Shown here one piece after another: positions 14,901 through 24,630 of a stretch of 64,000 nucleotides of DNA. This DNA is from Montifringilla adamsi (Eukaryota > Chordata > Aves > Passeriformes > Passeridae). How positions within the stretch are numbered: the first letter of the stretch is position 1; each line of letters starts with the position of its first letter. Below the pieces are notes generated by a model. The model worked only from the letters and a program-made list of their open reading frames with translations. It did no database searches and was not told the origin of the DNA. The position numbers and the translations under genes were made by a program. The stretch is from the NCBI GenBank assembly GCA_017590115.1, contig JAGGNK010003335.1, positions 2,294,001 to 2,358,000 on the forward strand. Direction: 5' to 3'.

Positions 14901-16769
14901 AATGTATCCCAAAACTTCATAAAATCAGTGATGTGAAGAAGCATTGATTTTTGAGCTAACCAGGGTTTGTGAGAGAGTAAGGCTAAAAAGTTTACTGAAG
15001 TTAACACCTCTGTGTACACAACAGTTGCTTCATACTTGCGTGATGTTTTTTTAAAACAACCAAACACACAGAAACTCTTCTCACAGAAACTCAAAATGAA
15101 TTCCACATACTGGTTTATTACTTGCTTGCTGTTTGATCATGTTGTTCTTTCTCCTATTAATATCATTGTTAGAAACATGAAAAATGGATTCGCTGCACTG
15201 TATTTCCAATTACTGAATAATTCACTTATTATGGGGAGGAAAATGAAAAACAAGTGAACAGACTCATTCTTTTATCAGTCTGTAACAGTGTGTATAGAAG
15301 TGGGTTCTGAGATCATTATGTTTTCTTAGACAAAAGGTGTGACACACTGCTGCCACTGAAATGGAGACAACCACCTGCACGGAAGTGAATTCCTGCTACA
15401 GCACTGAAGGCCAACCATTCCATAATGCCAGAATTCTATTAGTCAGGTTGTTAATTTGAAAATATGCTCAGAAGCCTTAACGAAACTGTACTAAAATCAA
15501 TGGAAGTTGTCATATTTTCTGTGAATGGTATTATTAAAAGGAAAAATCAATTAACCAGTCACTGATTCTTTTCAAAACACAGGCTTCCTTGTACAAACCA
15601 TTATTAGTAAATGCACATACCCTCCTTAGTTTTGATGAAGAAATGTATCCTGCTATGCCTATGGAGAGGATATATTACTTCAAGATTCAATTTAAATCAA
15701 CAAAAAAAGACTGTTGTTACAAACAAAATCAATTGCACTTTGCTGAACTTCTTCCTATCAACATATAAACTGTAATTTTGCCCTGTTTGCTTCGACAAGC
15801 AGTTGCTTGTGTTTCCAGAGCCTGGCACACCCACTTTGCTGAAACTAAGACAACTGTCAGTGCGTAAAGGGAGGAGCCCAAAAAAAACCACCTACAAAAA
15901 TGCTCTTCTGAGAGGCACCCAAGATGTATCAAACATAATTTTACCCCAAAATGCTTAGCAGAGAGCTTACGCTGCTGGAACAGTTGCTCTGAGGGTTGAT
16001 GATGTTAAGGAGGTTCCTCTTCACCTCCTCAGATGACAAGATCCAAACCCCTTTGTTTCTATTTCAACTAAGATGAGTTTACACTTTCATCACCCTATAG
16101 AATGGAGGACAAATTCCTGCAAATCCTTTTTTACTATTTTCCGTCTTGAGTTCTTTAAAGCTATTTGAACCCAGAAAATTCCCCAGGTAAGGACTTGAGG
16201 GTGAGCCACACCAAGGACCTGAATTTGGATGTGTGCACCTGAGAGAACAGTGCTGAACACAGGACACTCAGACTCCACTTCCCCTGCCAGGCTGTTTGGT
16301 CACAAGTGACTGGTGCTGAGCCCAAAGTCTAATTTCTGTGACTTTAAACTACACTAAACACAAGTGTTCTACGCAAGGCAGAGATTTGCTTTCCAAAAGC
16401 CCCCCCAGTACCAGTAATAAAGGAGCAAAAGAATTGTTTTTACAACTTCAAAACCATGGAAAAAATACCTAAAATTAAATCTGATTGTTACGAATTAGCA
16501 TCATTGTTACAGCTATCAGCACATTGTGGATTATTAATACTACTTCAAGCTGTGTAGAAAAATCACATATAAAAACTATTTCTCTTTGGAAATTTCTTTC
16601 TGCTTCTCATCATTAAGTTTAATTTAAGATACTCGGAGCACAAACTTCTGTGACAGATTATGGCATGAAAAGTAAATTGTAAGATCACACATAATATCTA
16701 TCATACGATGCACATATACTAGTTTCCTGATAGTGTTGCCAAAAAAATCCCAAAACTATTGTAAATGCA

Positions 16770-17179
16770 AGCAACACTGACAAGGGGAGAGAATGATGAG
16801 GAGGAGTCCATCTTATCAGAAGGCTAATTTATTACTTTATTATACTATATTATATTAAATAAGACAATACTATACTATACTAAAGAATACAGAAAAGGTA
16901 CTTACTGAGTGCTAAAAAGATAATAATGAAAACTCATGACTCTTTGCAGAGTCCCAACACAGCTTGGCCCTGACTGGCCAAAGAGTGAAAACAACTCACA
17001 CGAGAGTCCAATCAAGCAATCACGTGTGGGTAAACAATCCCCAAACACATTCCATGTGAGCACAACACAGGAGAAGCAAATGAGATAAGAATTGTTTTCC
17101 TTTACTCTGAGGCCTCTCGCTGCCTTTCAGCTTCCCAGGAGGAAAACCCTGGGCTAAGGGATTATGTTCAGAGAATGTG
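16770..17179. mobile_element. Passerine-type endogenous retrovirus LTR (likely solo)
   Basis: A block of about 410 bases runs from caaggggagagaatgatgag and the ttactttattatactatatt core, through gcttggccctgactggccaa, acgtgtgggtaaacaatccc and acattccatgtgagcacaac, to gagataagaattgttttcct and ctgggctaagggattatgtt. I recognise this order as an LTR common in songbird genomes. No internal retroviral coding sequence flanks it, so it is probably a solo LTR. The hexamer aatgca occurs at 16764-16769 and 17180-17185 and could be a target duplication, but the LTR ends so defined are not a clean TG...CA. The exact limits are therefore uncertain. It sits about 130 bases from the splice donor of the second TENM2 exon. 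Confidence 0.72.
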
Positions 17180-17307
17180 AATGCACACAAAACATGCTAA
17201 AAACCAGCTTTAGGCAAACTGAGAAAGTGCAAACTTCACCTTTGGAAGCAGACTGGTGTATTTTTAATAAGTTAGGAATAGCAGATCAGGAATATACTGA
17301 AGCAAAA

Positions 17308-17313
17308 CCCTAC
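17308..17313 (-). promoter_or_regulatory. 5' splice site after TENM2 second coding exon
   Basis: The exon ends GAGAACG and the intron starts gtaggg. Positions +4 to +6 are a weaker match than the usual agt. Protein homology ends here in phase 1, matching the other TENM2 intron boundary. Confidence 0.85.
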
Positions 17314-17589
17314 CGTTCTCCTCATCTGACTTGTTCTCGTTGTCGGAGTCGGTGAGCGTGAGAGCCGAGTTCTCCCGGCTCGACAGGCCGGAGCTCCTCC
17401 TGGATTTGATGCCTCTGCCCCAGAGCCTGATGGCGTGCTCCGGGGACATCCCTCCCTCCGTGTCCGAGTCGTTGTCGGAGCCTGTGCTCAGGGAATAGCC
17501 CTGGTGCAGGATCCCTATGTCCGAGCAGTACCCGCTCCGGTGCGGAGATGGCTCACAGATCCCCAGTTCTGCCAGGGTGAAGTTTGTTC
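17314..17589 (-). CDS. TENM2: Teneurin-2, second coding exon (about residues 76-168, intracellular domain)
   Basis: This exon continues the cytoplasmic teneurin N-terminal domain. Minus-strand reading gives, after the split glycine codon, [20 protein letters not shown], then a serine- and acid-rich [10 protein letters not shown] patch. After that come [20 protein letters not shown] and a tail ending in [12 protein letters not shown]. The order and spacing match vertebrate TENM2 without gaps. The acceptor ttctag lies just before 17589 and the donor gtaggg occupies 17313-17308. A 276-base exon joined in phase 1 at both ends fits exactly 92 codons' worth of sequence, and codon 76 becomes GGA when joined to the first exon. 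Two differences from human recalled from memory are Ile for Met in CSDxGIL and Asn for Ala in the SDxDSD patch. The region is rich in possible Ser/Thr phosphorylation sites. The membrane-spanning and extracellular parts are not in this window. Confidence 0.96.
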
Positions 17590-17621
17590 CTAGAAGGACA
17601 AGTAAAAAAATAAAAGTTAAG
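17590..17621 (-). promoter_or_regulatory. 3' splice site and likely branch point before TENM2 second coding exon
   Basis: On the minus strand this reads cttaac, then a T-rich tract, then cttgtccttctag directly before the exon. The cttaac at 17621-17616 fits a branch-point motif about 28 bases from the AG. Together they form a strong acceptor that fixes the exon start at 17589. Confidence 0.85.
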
Positions 17622-20207
17622 TCATTTAAAAAGCTAGGGGATTTATTTTCAGCTTGAACATATCAGATCTCTTTTTAATTTTGCTCAGTTCTGCTGTATA
17701 CCAATGAATTACTTACAGAATTCTCTGGTGCAATGGTATAGCAAGACTTAACCTTGAAAATATTGAACATATCTAAAATGGATGAAATATACAAAACAAA
17801 GGTAGGAAAGGTCTCTAAATTTTAGGCTACTCTTTTGCCCTCAAATAATTAATCACTTAATTAACATGAACCTCATCACAAGTGCTAATGACATGACCTG
17901 CTTTAGTGTGTATGAACCTCATATTTGTAGGACAGAGCATGAGCTTTGAAGTCATCCATCTGATTACTCAAAAAGAGATTTTTTTTTTAAATGAAGGTCA
18001 TTTTCACACACACAAGTCATTCTCAGAGACAGTGAAAGAATGCAAATCTATCAGTGAAGAAACATGGAACTTTGTCACCAATTTTATATTTACATTTGGC
18101 GCAACTGGTAATTTAATATCTGCTAAAGAAACCAAGACAGACCTTACATTGTAACTGTTTTCTTTTTCCCCTATATTCCAGAAGAAAGAATGAATCGATA
18201 CCAAAATCAGGAGGTCATTTGGTTTAAAGGCAAAACTTTCTGAGACAATGTCAAAACACGTGACCTTTAGCAGTTAATAACGACTCAGTGGACAAAATCT
18301 TATACATTTTTAAAGCACACAGAGGCCCCCGGGGTTCTCAGAAAGTCCAGAGTTGCCGCCTGATTTCTGCTTATGTACTTGTTTCCCACAGTAATGAACA
18401 GGGCAGTAAAAAAATAAAGGGAAATATTCACTGGTCTCTAAGGCTTTCAAAGATTTTGAAAAGCAAAGTAATTTGAGCTTCATTACATTGGGTTAAAAAC
18501 AAAAACCAGACTGTAGTTGCTGGCAATATAACTGCTAATTATTTAACTAACTCCTTAATTCACAGGGAAACCAGATCTGTGGTCTGTGTTTCTAAAACAG
18601 TAGTTTTATTTAGCCCAAAATCTGTTCTATTTTTTCCGCTTCCTCTACATATTTGTCAGAATGAAGCTAAACAATGGAAGTTCATACACTAAATGAAACA
18701 CACAAATGTATTCTATTAATAAACAAGGTAACTAGATTTTTAAGTATTAGAACTTCTTTCTCAGATTAGCCATGAAAGCTCATAGAGTTTTAAATCCATC
18801 TGGCTCCCCTTTCTGTATCAGCTCTCTCCAGTCTCATATCTAACTACCAAAGCACATTTTGGATAAGGGGTGGGTGCACACGTGTAAAATGTAAAACTTG
18901 GGCCCAGTTTAAATTTATTCCTGAAGCTCATCAGTTAAAGGAAGGGGATGGATTTCTTCTGGAAGCCTGACCTATGTCCTCAGCCAGCAATGACCAGGCT
19001 TGGGTGTGGCTCTGTCACCCTGAGGTCCAACAGCCCCACGGTGACACCGTGGCCACAGCCAGGGGAAGAATTCTCACCAGACAATGCTTCTCAAGGAATG
19101 CAACATTTAGTGGCAAAAGAATATAGAAAGTCTGACATTTAAAAAGCCAGCTCCAAATTAACCCAAACCCTTCTAGTTAGGAGCATATTTTATCTGCCTT
19201 CTAGTATTTAATGTAGTAATCAGAAATTTAGTGGTTTAGACCAAGGAACTCAACAGTCCTAAAACTGAGCTGCTCAAGTGCACTTCAGTCTAGAGATTTT
19301 TTGCTTGCGGTTGTCTTTTTTTTTTTTTTAATAAGTGAAGAGTTCTAGCATGACAGATAAAGTACTGTTAAGGAAAATGTAAACTTTAATAATGTGCAAT
19401 TGCAGTAGAAGACATTTAACAAAAACAATTTGATTGATTAGAGTTTTGCTTCAGCCATATTAGCAAACTAAGGTTGGACTTATTAATAAAAAGGTCAAAA
19501 TCAAACCAAAATGAATATAGAAAATTGACTGAACTGAATCATAGTAGCCCACCTCAGGTAGAGTAATGTTGACATTAGATACATGTTAAAATTACTAAAC
19601 TCATAATGAAAATGAAGTTTTTCAAATTTTCTTGTTTGCTGGTGGCATGTCTACAAATACACACAAATTATGAATATATTAGCTTAATTGAGCTGTTGTA
19701 CATACACAGTAAAGCATTTGATGATATTCTGTGTATTTTAACAGCCCTTACAAGCACAGATGATTTCACTTTGATTACCATCCTGTTCTTACTTTTTCTG
19801 AGGAAAGTGGTATAGGCACTGAAATACACTATTCACAAAACTCATTCACCCATTTGAGTTTTATTATGTGGGAACTTGGCATTTTCCAGTAACTGACAAA
19901 ATTTTTAAAAATTGAGAAGTGGATCATATCAAGAGCACAAATGGAATCAGCCCCTGAACCTCTAGGAAAGGATTTTCTATGCTGCTTCTCAGAAATCCCT
20001 TTATAGTCTTATGACCTGATGGTAGACATGAAATATTCTAGAAATTTCCCCATCTAGTAAAGACATGTTCTTTGCTGGTAGATTTTAAATTAGTTTTATA
20101 TACTAACTGTTGCCATTTGCTTCTGCAAAATATTATTTGAGACTTTTCTGTAAGGCAGCATATAATGGCAGAATAACTTGTCCTTGGATAATCATTTTTT
20201 AACATCT

Positions 20208-20224
20208 ACATACATACATACATA
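20208..20224. repeat. (CATA)n microsatellite
   Basis: Four tandem CATA/TACA units, ending at cataaagg. Confidence 0.8.
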
Positions 20225-20602
20225 AAGGAGGGTTTCAGATATGTATTTTACATCCAAAAATAGAAAAATGTATCTCTATGATTCCTGATACTTTCATAGC
20301 CCTTAATTGACTAAAATCTGAGGAAAGGAAGATGGAAATACTACAGTTATATTCTCTAGACCTTTCTTATTCTGGACCATGTTGTCCTACATGCCTTGTT
20401 TTCCTAAAATAAAACTGCCCACGAGTCTTGAATGACATATGAACTGCTTCCACTAACATATTCTTCTCTCATTTACTCGGCCATTACTGCACATTAAGGT
20501 ACTAATGCCATCACTAGACCACCAGTAGACCTTGTATATTCACCCTTGTATATTCACATAGAGGATAAATAAAATCTGGATGCACAGAAATAATTTGTCC
20601 CA

Positions 20603-21050
20603 TAATTCACAGAATAAGCCGAGTTGGAAGGGGATCAGAGTCCAACTCCTGGCCTTGCACAGGACAGCCCAACCTTCACACCCTGTGCCTGGGAGCATTG
20701 TCCGAACACCGCCTGAACTCTGTCAGGCTGGTGCTGTGACCTCTTCCCTGGGGACCCTATTCCTGTGCCCAACCTTCCCCTGGGTGAAGAATCTTTTTCT
20801 AATATCCAACCTAATCCTCCTGAAACAACTTCAGGCCATTCCCTCGGGTCCTGCCATGGCTCACCATAGAGAAGAGATTAGTGTCTGCCCCTCCTCTTCC
20901 CCTCACAAGAAAGGAGACTTTCTGTACCTTGCTGTATATGGAACAAGGTCTCTCCTCATTCTCCAAGAGACCAAGCGCCCTCAGCAGCTCCTCACATGAT
21001 TCCCCCTCGAAGCCCTTCCCCATCCTGGCTACCCCGCTTTGGGCACCCTA
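20603..21050 (-). mobile_element. CR1 LINE fragment (3' portion)
   Basis: The plus strand shows the familiar reverse complement of a bird CR1 3' end. It begins with the terminal cacagaat-type repeat, then gagttggaaggggatcagagtccaactc. Further in are tcttcccctgggtgaagaatctttttctaatatccaacctaa-like text, the gccattccctcgggtcctgcc block, and the block on loading errors of short truncated copies, ending near gggcaccctact. The element therefore lies on the minus strand, the same orientation as TENM2. It is 5'-truncated, diverged and has no usable reverse transcriptase frame. The open frames over it are by-products. Confidence 0.85.
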
Positions 21051-21152
21051 CTATTACTTTGCAGATGAAGTATAGTCTCATAAAAGATTAAAAAATACCG
21101 AAATCATTCCATATCCACTATATCCACTCAGCCTGCCAGAATACTCCATATA

Positions 21153-21169
21153 TTATATATATATATATA
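21153..21169. repeat. (TA)n microsatellite
   Basis: An uninterrupted TA run of about eight units in an AT-rich stretch just beyond the CR1 copy. Confidence 0.85.
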
Positions 21170-21189
21170 AAAATAGTATATCATACTGC

Positions 21190-21645
21190 TGATGACAAAG
21201 CTCAGCAAGAACAACTCAGCCTGCCTTGCCCCAGTGCCAACACAAAGCACAGCACTCATGAACTGCAGAGAGGAAAGGCAGGCACAGCCTGGCCTGGGCT
21301 AAAGGCTTAGTGTTTCCTTCAAGGAGTATCATCCTTACAGCTCTATTGCTAGTGGGAGCCCAGGTATAGCAAGACCTGGTAGGGGACAAGCAGGGCAGCA
21401 GTGCCACTGCTTGCCATGCCGTGGCCAGTCTGACTGCTCTGCTGTGTGCCCACAGACAGAACGTGGGGCCACAAGCCAGACTGCATTGCCAGCACGAGCA
21501 GGCAGGCCACGGTGGCTTCTTACAGTGTGAGACAGCACCCCCTAACCTGGGGCTTGCAGGGAGCTGAGAGGAACTGAACTGCCCCTCCCTGGAATGCCAC
21601 TTGCAAAGCCGGACTGAAATGTGCAGGCAGAATCCATTCTTGCAC
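21190..21645. other. GC-rich stretch adjoining the CR1 copy, function unknown
   Basis: About 450 bases of GC-elevated sequence with a 143-codon minus-strand frame full of Cys, Trp and Ala that resembles no known protein. It lies just beyond the TA repeat that follows the CR1. It may be another old repeat, but I cannot name one. Confidence 0.3.
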
Positions 21646-22850
21646 ACTGAAAGCTTTTTTCACGTTCTTGTAGCGTCTATTACTTTGCTGGTGAAACTAA
21701 GAGAAAAGAGATAGATAACGTCGGATCCTTATTGGTGGAAAAGAAAGAAACTTCTTTGCCTTGAAGAACACAGCACCAAAAATAGAAAGCCACAAGGTTT
21801 TTGCTTTTTCACATGAAACAGAGCTTAGCATCTCCATCCTCAGTCCCTTTAGCCCCTCCTGCAGAAACCACTAGATGGTTTTCATTAAAGGAAGGCAGTT
21901 AAACCCAGCTGCTCCCTTAAGGTGTACATAATCTCTCATACAAAAACAGATCAGCAGTATTCTAGTTTAGCAGTGTAATATAATGTTATGTACTTGATCA
22001 TCATTGCCCATAATCTACATGCTGTGAATAGTCTCTCAATAGAATAGATGTTTTCCTTTAAATGAGGACATTACTTCTATTATCTCTTTAGTGCACTTCC
22101 TTGTACAGAAATTTACTGTTTCAGTTATTTAGGATATAAACACTTACTAACAGTGTGTTGAATTCAATGATGTACTACTGTATTCATTATCCCTGCTAAG
22201 TCTAGAAAGCATCACCATTTAAGCAAAGGTTACGTTCACCTAACCCCTAGGCAAAGGTCTCACTTGGCTGATCACAAACTGCATGAATTGCCCCTCTGAA
22301 GATTAATCTAATCCAGCTGTGATAGCTACAAGATGCCTCAGAGGAAGATCTCTGAAACCAGTAATGCACAGATAAGATAAATTTGCCTTCAACACGACAT
22401 CAAGTTCAAGACTGGGCTAAGTCTAAAATCAAAAGAATAAATATAATTCACAGTCTTTGCTACTACAATCTGTTACAGAAAGTAAGAATAACAAAAACAT
22501 ATTGATTTAAGACATTCCATCCTTTCTCAAGTTTTTGTTATATTCACAGCTATAATGATTCTGCTGGCAGGAGTTCCACAATTTAGGTCTAATCTCTGGA
22601 AGAGGTCTCTCTTTTTAAAAAACCTCTGATGCACATTTAATTTTGCTCAATTCTTTATAAATTCAGTCTGCTCTGGTCCCTTTTGCAGCAAACTGACTAG
22701 AAGCAGCAAACGGAAATGTTTGTGCACGTTGGAATGTGTGGTTTGAATGTAAAGTTCACTTCCTAGTTCCTCCTATCAATGACAAGAATTCTTTGACAGT
22801 CTTTTATAAACTGCCTTGCTCCTTTCTGACTCTGATGCCCATGCTGGGCT

Positions 22851-22965
22851 GCTCTTGGCTGGGATAGAGTTGATTTTATTCTCTGCAGCTGGTATGGGGC
22901 TGTGAGGGTCCAGCTATTGCTGAGCAGTTCTTACACAGGGTCAGGGTGTAAAAACTCTCTTTTCC
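22851..22965 (+). mobile_element. Avian ERV LTR remnant (ERVL-like), partial
   Basis: The stretch ttggctgggatagagttgat, tttattctctgcagctggta, tggggctgtgagggtccagc, then attgctgagcagttcttaca and cagggtcagggtgtaaaaac matches in order the well-known bird LTR segment ggctgggatagagttaattttcttcctagtagctggta...gttgctgagtagtg. An internal deletion is apparent compared with the usual form. Only one piece remains and no coding region is attached. The orientation given is that of the usual consensus. Confidence 0.55.
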
Positions 22966-24583
22966 TCTCTATCCCACCAATTGTATTTCTGGCACCACCT
23001 TATGGAGATGAACCTGATTTCGATGATATTCTGGCTTAGGGAAAACTATACATTTATGGCTTTTTCCTCAAGTGCTCATGTTGCTTAAAGATAAAATCAG
23101 ATTTGAGAAGACAAGAGGATGGAGCTAGGTAGCAAACATGACAATTTATTATCTACGCCACACAGCCCACATTGAAATGCAACCCTTCAGGCTAACACTT
23201 TACTTTCTTAGCCAATCCTTCCAACTTTTCCAAGCTCTAAGGAATGGTAAAAGAAGCACAGCTTCATTTGTTATAAAGGGTTGTGTTATTCCTACCATTC
23301 CTGTCCATTCTCAAACCTGAGGGAGACAGATGTATGCAATTCTGTAAGCAATTGCTCTGCTCTCCTCTGTGCTTCACCCTTCTGTGCTCTCCCTGGGTGC
23401 ACTTCTCCTCCTTCTCCTTGCTGATTAAGTGCCAGCAGAAAGAAAATTCCAGGCTGAGCCTCCCCTATTATTCTCTGTCAGGCAGCAGAAGGCTGGGAAA
23501 GCTCTGCTCAGAGCTGACCTCGTGGGCCAGCAGCACCTCCTGGGCACACCTGAGAGCTCCCAGCACTTCTGCACTCAGACTCCAGGAAATCTGTCAGATG
23601 TCAGCAGAGATGCACAGACAGAGGGGAAAGATTCCCAGACTTGGAATCTCCCATTCAAAGCATGGAAATACCTTGGTTTCACCAACACAAGTCACTGTAG
23701 GCAACATGAAGGATTTTCTCCAGCATCCATCTTAGAACCTGCCCCTGTCCAGTCTCCAAACAAGCCAACCCCAAGAGACTAAAATTCAGTTCCTGTTACT
23801 TCTTCCTTTAGAAGCAGCAGAGAAAGAACAGAAAGTGAAGCCTCATGGCAAATCATGAAGTTCTTGTAAACTCCCCAGCTCTGGTCCAAACACCATCAAA
23901 GTAATAGTGGGTTTTGGAGGTGGTGGTTGGGATTGTTTGTTTTTTCGGGTTTTTTAATAGAAATTTATGAAAAAGAGTGCATATATTTTCTATTCCCAGC
24001 GCTGAAATGCATCAAACTATGGAATAATTTTGTTAAATGCCTATTTTCTTTTAAGAGATAGTGAATTTCTAAATAAAATCCATCACAGAAATGCAAGAAA
24101 ATATTAGGAATTTCTGTGTACTTTAAAGTGATAGCTAGCTTAAAGAAATCTGAAATAACTATTTTCCATTTGTTTTTTTATGTTAACCAATCTGCTCAGC
24201 CTGATACTATCTCCTGTCACAGAAGCATAATGTTTTCCTATGAAGGAATAACAACTACAGATCCATGGACAATGCAAACTTGGAAAAGTAGTCAGTTTCA
24301 AAGACAATATAAGGAAAGAATGAAATGCAATCCCAAGAGATAAGAGCTACTGTTTAGTATCTGTATTGACTATGCATGCTTGCAATGCACACTTAAGCTC
24401 ATTTGCCACACAGCAGTGCAATAATTAAACCATGGTTCCCCAGAATTTAAAGTCAGTTTTCACCAATAAAAAGAATATGTCATTTTTGTTCCAGTCTAGC
24501 TCAGAAGATTTAGGTCTGCTGTTGTTAAAGTATTTTCAGTTGTGTAAGAAAAGGACAGTGAGTTCTCCTTGATTTCCAGTTGA

Positions 24584-24630
<47 letters not shown>
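24584..24630. repeat. Compound microsatellite (CT)n(TA)n
   Basis: About thirteen CT units (24584-24609) pass directly into about eleven TA units (to 24630), followed by cacaca. Likely length-polymorphic. Confidence 0.95.

Larger units (their letters stand above)
1..17313 (-). other. TENM2: TENM2 intron after the second coding exon (partial, 3' end outside window)
   Basis: This is non-coding AT-rich sequence. Recognisable content is the CCTAACCC minisatellite at 2.06-2.14 kb, three long A tracts (1.90, 5.42 and 5.89 kb), a GC-rich pocket at 4.26-4.54 kb, and the passerine-type LTR at 16.77-17.18 kb. The stretches 2.4-4.2, 6.0-13.9 and 13.9-16.7 kb show no exon, repeat family or RNA gene that I can identify. 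The next expected teneurin-2 exon is not present. It would encode the Pro/His/Ser-rich part of the cytoplasmic domain ahead of the transmembrane segment. Confidence 0.85.

Noticed and set aside
23283..23782. Overlapping 150- and 117-codon frames
   Set aside because: Two different frames are open over the same GC-elevated stretch, which points to composition and not coding.
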